Shown piece by piece: positions 6,097-8,417 of a DNA stretch of 8,417 nucleotides. The stretch lies in assembly GCA_030668505.1 (NCBI GenBank), contig DAOUTV010000056.1, forward strand, positions 1 to 8,417. Direction: 5' to 3'. Below the pieces are notes generated by a model that saw only the letters and a program-made list of their open reading frames with translations, searched no databases and was not told the DNA's origin. How positions within the stretch are numbered: the first letter of the stretch is position 1; each line of letters starts with the position of its first letter. Source of the DNA: Desulfobacterales bacterium. GTDB lineage: Bacteria > Desulfobacterota > Desulfobacteria > Desulfobacterales > C00003060. Made by a program: the position numbers and the translations under genes.

Positions 6097-6235
6097 TGAA
6101 ATCGTAAAAAGTCAAAAAACATCATTTTTTGTCATTCCGGCGAAAGCCGGAATCCAGTGTTTTCAGAAACTTATGACTGACCTGGACCCCGGCTTTCGCC
6201 GGGGAGACGACTTTTTACGAGTTCATCAAACTTGA
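6087..6235. repeat. palindromic element B (same terminal repeats, different core)
   Basis: Terminal repeats at 6087-6113 and 6209-6235 match each other at 24 of 27 positions and are the same family as those of element A. The core differs: two strong hairpins, ATTCCGGC-GAAA-GCCGGAAT (6134-6153) and CCCCGGC-TTTC-GCCGGGG (6187-6204), arranged as mirror partners around a short spacer. The left terminal repeat overlaps the right one of element A over TCAAACTTGA (6087-6096). Confidence 0.8.
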
Positions 6236-6236
6236 G

Positions 6237-6332
6237 AGTCTAAAGTTCTCGGGAACAAGTCTTAATGTCCCCCTTTTTTAAAGGGGGGAATTAGCTGTTA
6301 ATAATTTCAGGTAATTATGCGAACTTTAGACT
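6237..6332. repeat. palindromic element C with a G5/C5 core
   Basis: Perfect 12-bp terminal inverted repeats AGTCTAAAGTTC (6237-6248) and GAACTTTAGACT (6321-6332) flank a hairpin CCCCCTTT-TTT-AAAGGGGG (6269-6287). The core resembles that of the element at 4335-4442, but the terminal repeats are unrelated. No convincing target duplication flanks it. With elements A and B it fills nearly all of the 530-bp gap between tilS and ftsH, where I see no gene, no RNA gene and no convincing ftsH promoter. Confidence 0.7.
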
Positions 6333-6374
6333 AACCGGTTTGTAATAAGTTGCAAGATTTTCCCCTATAAACTC

Positions 6375-6381
6375 AGGGAGG
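6375..6381 (+). promoter_or_regulatory. ftsH ribosome binding site
   Basis: AGGGAGG lies 10 nt before the GTG at 6392, a slightly long but workable spacing. No closer start codon exists in frame, and the protein start MNPFYKNLALWLVI is typical of FtsH. Confidence 0.7.
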
Positions 6382-6391
6382 TTATCCTTTC

Positions 6392-8278
6392 GTGAACCCT
6401 TTTTACAAAAATCTGGCCCTATGGCTGGTGATCAGCCTTATGATGATCCTACTATTTAACCTGTTTAACCAGTCGAGGGTCCGGGACAATGAAATCAGTT
6501 ATACGGAATTCATGGCTCAAGTCGAAAATGGCGCCGTTATTGGGGTCGTAATTCAGGGTCAAGAAATCTCCGGTACCCAGGCGGATGGTAGGCGTTTCAA
6601 GACCTTTGCCCCTCAGGATGCAGACTTGATCAAAATTCTGAGAAGTCGCGGAGTAACCATTAAAGCAAAACCTCCTGCTGAAGCCCCGTGGTATATGAAT
6701 CTGCTGGTATCATGGTTTCCGATGATTCTGTTGATTGGCGTATGGATCTTCTTCATGCGTCAAATGCAAGCAGGCGGGGGCAAGGCCATGTCTTTCGGAA
6801 AAAGTAAAGCCCGGCTTCAATCTGAACAGTCTGCGAAGGTAACTTTTGAGGACGTTGCAGGCATTGATGAAGCCAAGGAAGAGTTAGGGGAAATCATTGA
6901 TTTTTTGAAAGACCCTAAAAAATTTACCCGCTTGGGAGGAAGAATCCCAAAGGGGGTGCTTCTTATGGGTGCGCCTGGAACCGGCAAGACGCTTTTGGCA
7001 CGGGCAATCGCCGGAGAAGCAGGTGTTCCCTTTTTCAGTATTAGCGGTTCGGATTTTGTCGAAATGTTTGTAGGCGTTGGCGCCTCCCGTGTCAGGGACC
7101 TGTTTGTTCAGGGGAAAAAGAATGCGCCCTGCATAATCTTTATTGATGAAATTGACGCTGTGGGCCGACACAGAGGAGCTGGTCTTGGAGGGGGTCACGA
7201 TGAAAGAGAGCAGACCTTGAACCAGCTCCTGGTGGAGATGGATGGATTTGAATCTAACGAAGGAGTCATCCTGATATCCGCCACAAATCGACCTGATATT
7301 TTGGATCCTGCCCTTATGCGTCCCGGACGTTTTGACCGCCAAGTCGTTGTGCCCGTACCCGACATTAAGGGCCGGGAAGGAATACTGAAGGTTCATAGCC
7401 GAAAGACTCCCCTGGCCGACGATGTGGAGTTGTCGGTCCTTGCCAGGGGTACACCCGGATTCTCCGGGGCAGACCTTGAAAATATGGTCAACGAAGCCGC
7501 ACTTCTGGCAGCCCGTTTTAGCAAAGATCGTCTGGAAATGGTTGACTTTGAAGAGGCCAAGGACAAGGTGCTCATGGGAACAGCTCGTAAGAGTATGATC
7601 ATCAGCGACCACGAGAAAAGGAATACCGCCTATCATGAAGCGGGCCACACCTTGGTAGCCAGGATGATCCCGGGAACCGATCCGATTCACAAAGTGACCA
7701 TCATCCCCAGGGGGCGTGCATTGGGGCTTACCCAGCAACTCCCTATAGATGAAAAGCATACCTACCCTAAACAATACCTCTTGAACGGTCTTGCTGTACT
7801 CATGGGTGGTCGGGCAGCCGAAGAGTTGGTCCTGAACGAGATAACCAGCGGGGCGGGTAACGACATTGAGCGAGCCACAGAAACCGCACGCAAAATGGTC
7901 TGCCAGTGGGGCATGAGTGAGAGATTGGGGCCACTTTCCTTTGGCCAGAAGGACGAACAGATCTTCCTTGGAAGAGAGTTTGCTCAACATAAAGACTATA
8001 GTGAAGAGACGGCTATGCTTATCGATCAGGAGATTAGGGGTGTCGTCACCCATGCTTATGAAAAGGCCAAAAAAATTCTTCAGGAAAATATGGACTCCCT
8101 CCACGCCCTGGCACAGGCCCTGCTCGATAGAGAGACCCTGGTAGAAAAGGAAATAGATGCCATCATCGCTGGTGATGTCCCCAAGACCGCAGAGCAAAGT
8201 GAAGAAGGGACAAAATCCGGCACACACACCCAGAATGAGACCACGGCACCCGGAAAACTCCGGCCACTTCCTAGCTAG
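6392..8278 (+). CDS. ftsH: ATP-dependent zinc metalloprotease FtsH
   Basis: Hexameric inner-membrane AAA+ protease that extracts and degrades misfolded membrane proteins and some short-lived cytoplasmic regulators. The product is 628 residues (usual 610-650). Order: membrane helix about residues 8-25, a periplasmic domain (about 30-100), a second helix (about 103-123), then the ATPase with Walker A GAPGTGKT (193-200), pore loop MFVG (225-228), Walker B IIFIDEID (248-255) and second region of homology TNRPDILDPALMRPGRFDR (298-316). The protease domain has the zinc site HEAGH (415-419) and the third ligand Asp491 in AGNDIERA. All catalytic residues are present. It starts at GTG, supported by the ribosome binding site at 6375. 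The C-terminal tail (about 595-628) is polar and low in complexity, as is usual. Probably transcribed with or after tilS, though repeats separate them. Confidence 0.98.
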   Translation: MNPFYKNLALWLVISLMMILLFNLFNQSRVRDNEISYTEFMAQVENGAVIGVVIQGQEISGTQADGRRFKTFAPQDADLIKILRSRGVTIKAKPPAEAPWYMNLLVSWFPMILLIGVWIFFMRQMQAGGGKAMSFGKSKARLQSEQSAKVTFEDVAGIDEAKEELGEIIDFLKDPKKFTRLGGRIPKGVLLMGAPGTGKTLLARAIAGEAGVPFFSISGSDFVEMFVGVGASRVRDLFVQGKKNAPCIIFIDEIDAVGRHRGAGLGGGHDEREQTLNQLLVEMDGFESNEGVILISATNRPDILDPALMRPGRFDRQVVVPVPDIKGREGILKVHSRKTPLADDVELSVLARGTPGFSGADLENMVNEAALLAARFSKDRLEMVDFEEAKDKVLMGTARKSMIISDHEKRNTAYHEAGHTLVARMIPGTDPIHKVTIIPRGRALGLTQQLPIDEKHTYPKQYLLNGLAVLMGGRAAEELVLNEITSGAGNDIERATETARKMVCQWGMSERLGPLSFGQKDEQIFLGREFAQHKDYSEETAMLIDQEIRGVVTHAYEKAKKILQENMDSLHALAQALLDRETLVEKEIDAIIAGDVPKTAEQSEEGTKSGTHTQNETTAPGKLRPLPS

Positions 8279-8313
8279 TGCCCATCCATGAATCGTAAAA
8301 ACTCAATGGGCAC
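8278..8313. other. inverted repeat starting at the ftsH stop codon
   Basis: GTGCCCAT (8278-8285) pairs perfectly with ATGGGCAC (8306-8313) around a 20-nt loop; the first base is the last base of the ftsH stop. No T-run follows, so it is a poor intrinsic terminator. The loop contains ATCGTAAAAACTC, close to the terminal repeat core of elements A and B, so this may be a decayed repeat end rather than a signal. Confidence 0.45.
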
Positions 8314-8320
8314 AAGCGTG

Positions 8321-8417
8321 ACGGCTTCGTAAAAAGTCGTCACTCCGGTGAAAACCGGAGTCCAGAGCCTTTTTAACTATCTGAATAGACTGGATTCCGG
8401 CGCCTGCCCCGGACCAC
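8321..8417. repeat. palindromic element of the B type, cut off by the window end
   Basis: It starts with the shared terminal sequence TTCGTAAAAAGTC (8326-8338), then a hairpin ACTCCGGT-GAAA-ACCGGAGT (8342-8361). This is the same stem-loop as in element B with two compensating base-pair changes. A spacer follows, then CTGGATTCCGG (8390-8400), corresponding to the second half of element B. The matching GACTTTTTACGA end should lie just past the window. Confidence 0.7.

Noticed and set aside
5901..6332. A CRISPR array or a small RNA gene in the tilS-ftsH gap
   Set aside because: The repeats are inverted and of different sizes, without regular direct repeats and spacers. The hairpins are explained by palindromic elements, and no tRNA or known RNA motif was seen.
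6366..6371. TATAAA just before the ftsH ribosome binding site as a -10 box
   Set aside because: It would start transcription within the ribosome binding site, and no -35 lies 16-18 nt upstream.
6884..8227. 447-codon open frame on the minus strand opposite ftsH
   Set aside because: It lies wholly antisense to an intact, motif-complete ftsH, has no recognisable domain, and shows the Cys/His/Gly-rich composition of a shadow frame.

Overview
The window looks like a chromosomal housekeeping region of a Gram-negative, mid-GC bacterium. My best guess is a Desulfobacterota (deltaproteobacterial) lineage. This rests on the FtsH and TilS protein style, the tilS-ftsH gene order, and several palindromic intergenic repeats of the kind that crowd such genomes. 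The taxon is an inference and no marker here fixes it. All five protein genes belong to well-known families and look intact.

Layout. Positions 1-126 hold no gene I can assign. A strong hairpin terminator at 127-168 follows. The minus strand then carries grpE-dnaK (2782 down to 190), transcribed from a sigma70-like promoter at 2918-2946 through a leader containing a 7-bp tandem repeat. Upstream, on the same strand, lies a YhcC-type radical SAM gene (3901 to 2954). Before it is the gene for a large, Alu-domain-bearing signal recognition particle RNA (4207 to 3940) with its own promoter. Divergently, the plus strand carries tilS (4443-5861) and ftsH (6392-8278). A 530-bp gap between these two is filled by three palindromic elements. 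A further copy of one family begins after ftsH and runs off the window.

How the genes work together. GrpE and DnaK form a protein-folding machine (nucleotide exchange factor and Hsp70). The SRP RNA is the core of the co-translational membrane targeting particle. FtsH is the membrane AAA+ protease that removes misfolded membrane proteins. TilS modifies tRNA-Ile so that AUA codons are read correctly. The region is thus mostly protein quality control and translation.

The most interesting features are not in the proteins. (1) A 108-bp MITE-like element appears to have inserted exactly at the tilS start codon. It is flanked by a near-perfect 10-bp duplication that itself contains ATG, so the old start is now a dead 8-codon mini-ORF and the new copy starts the gene. 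(2) The SRP RNA is the long form, with paired 5' and 3' ends and an Alu domain. (3) The repeats look modular: the same terminal inverted repeat flanks different cores, and the same G5/C5 core occurs inside different terminal repeats. Two hairpin copies also show compensatory base changes. I see no undescribed enzyme or defence system here.
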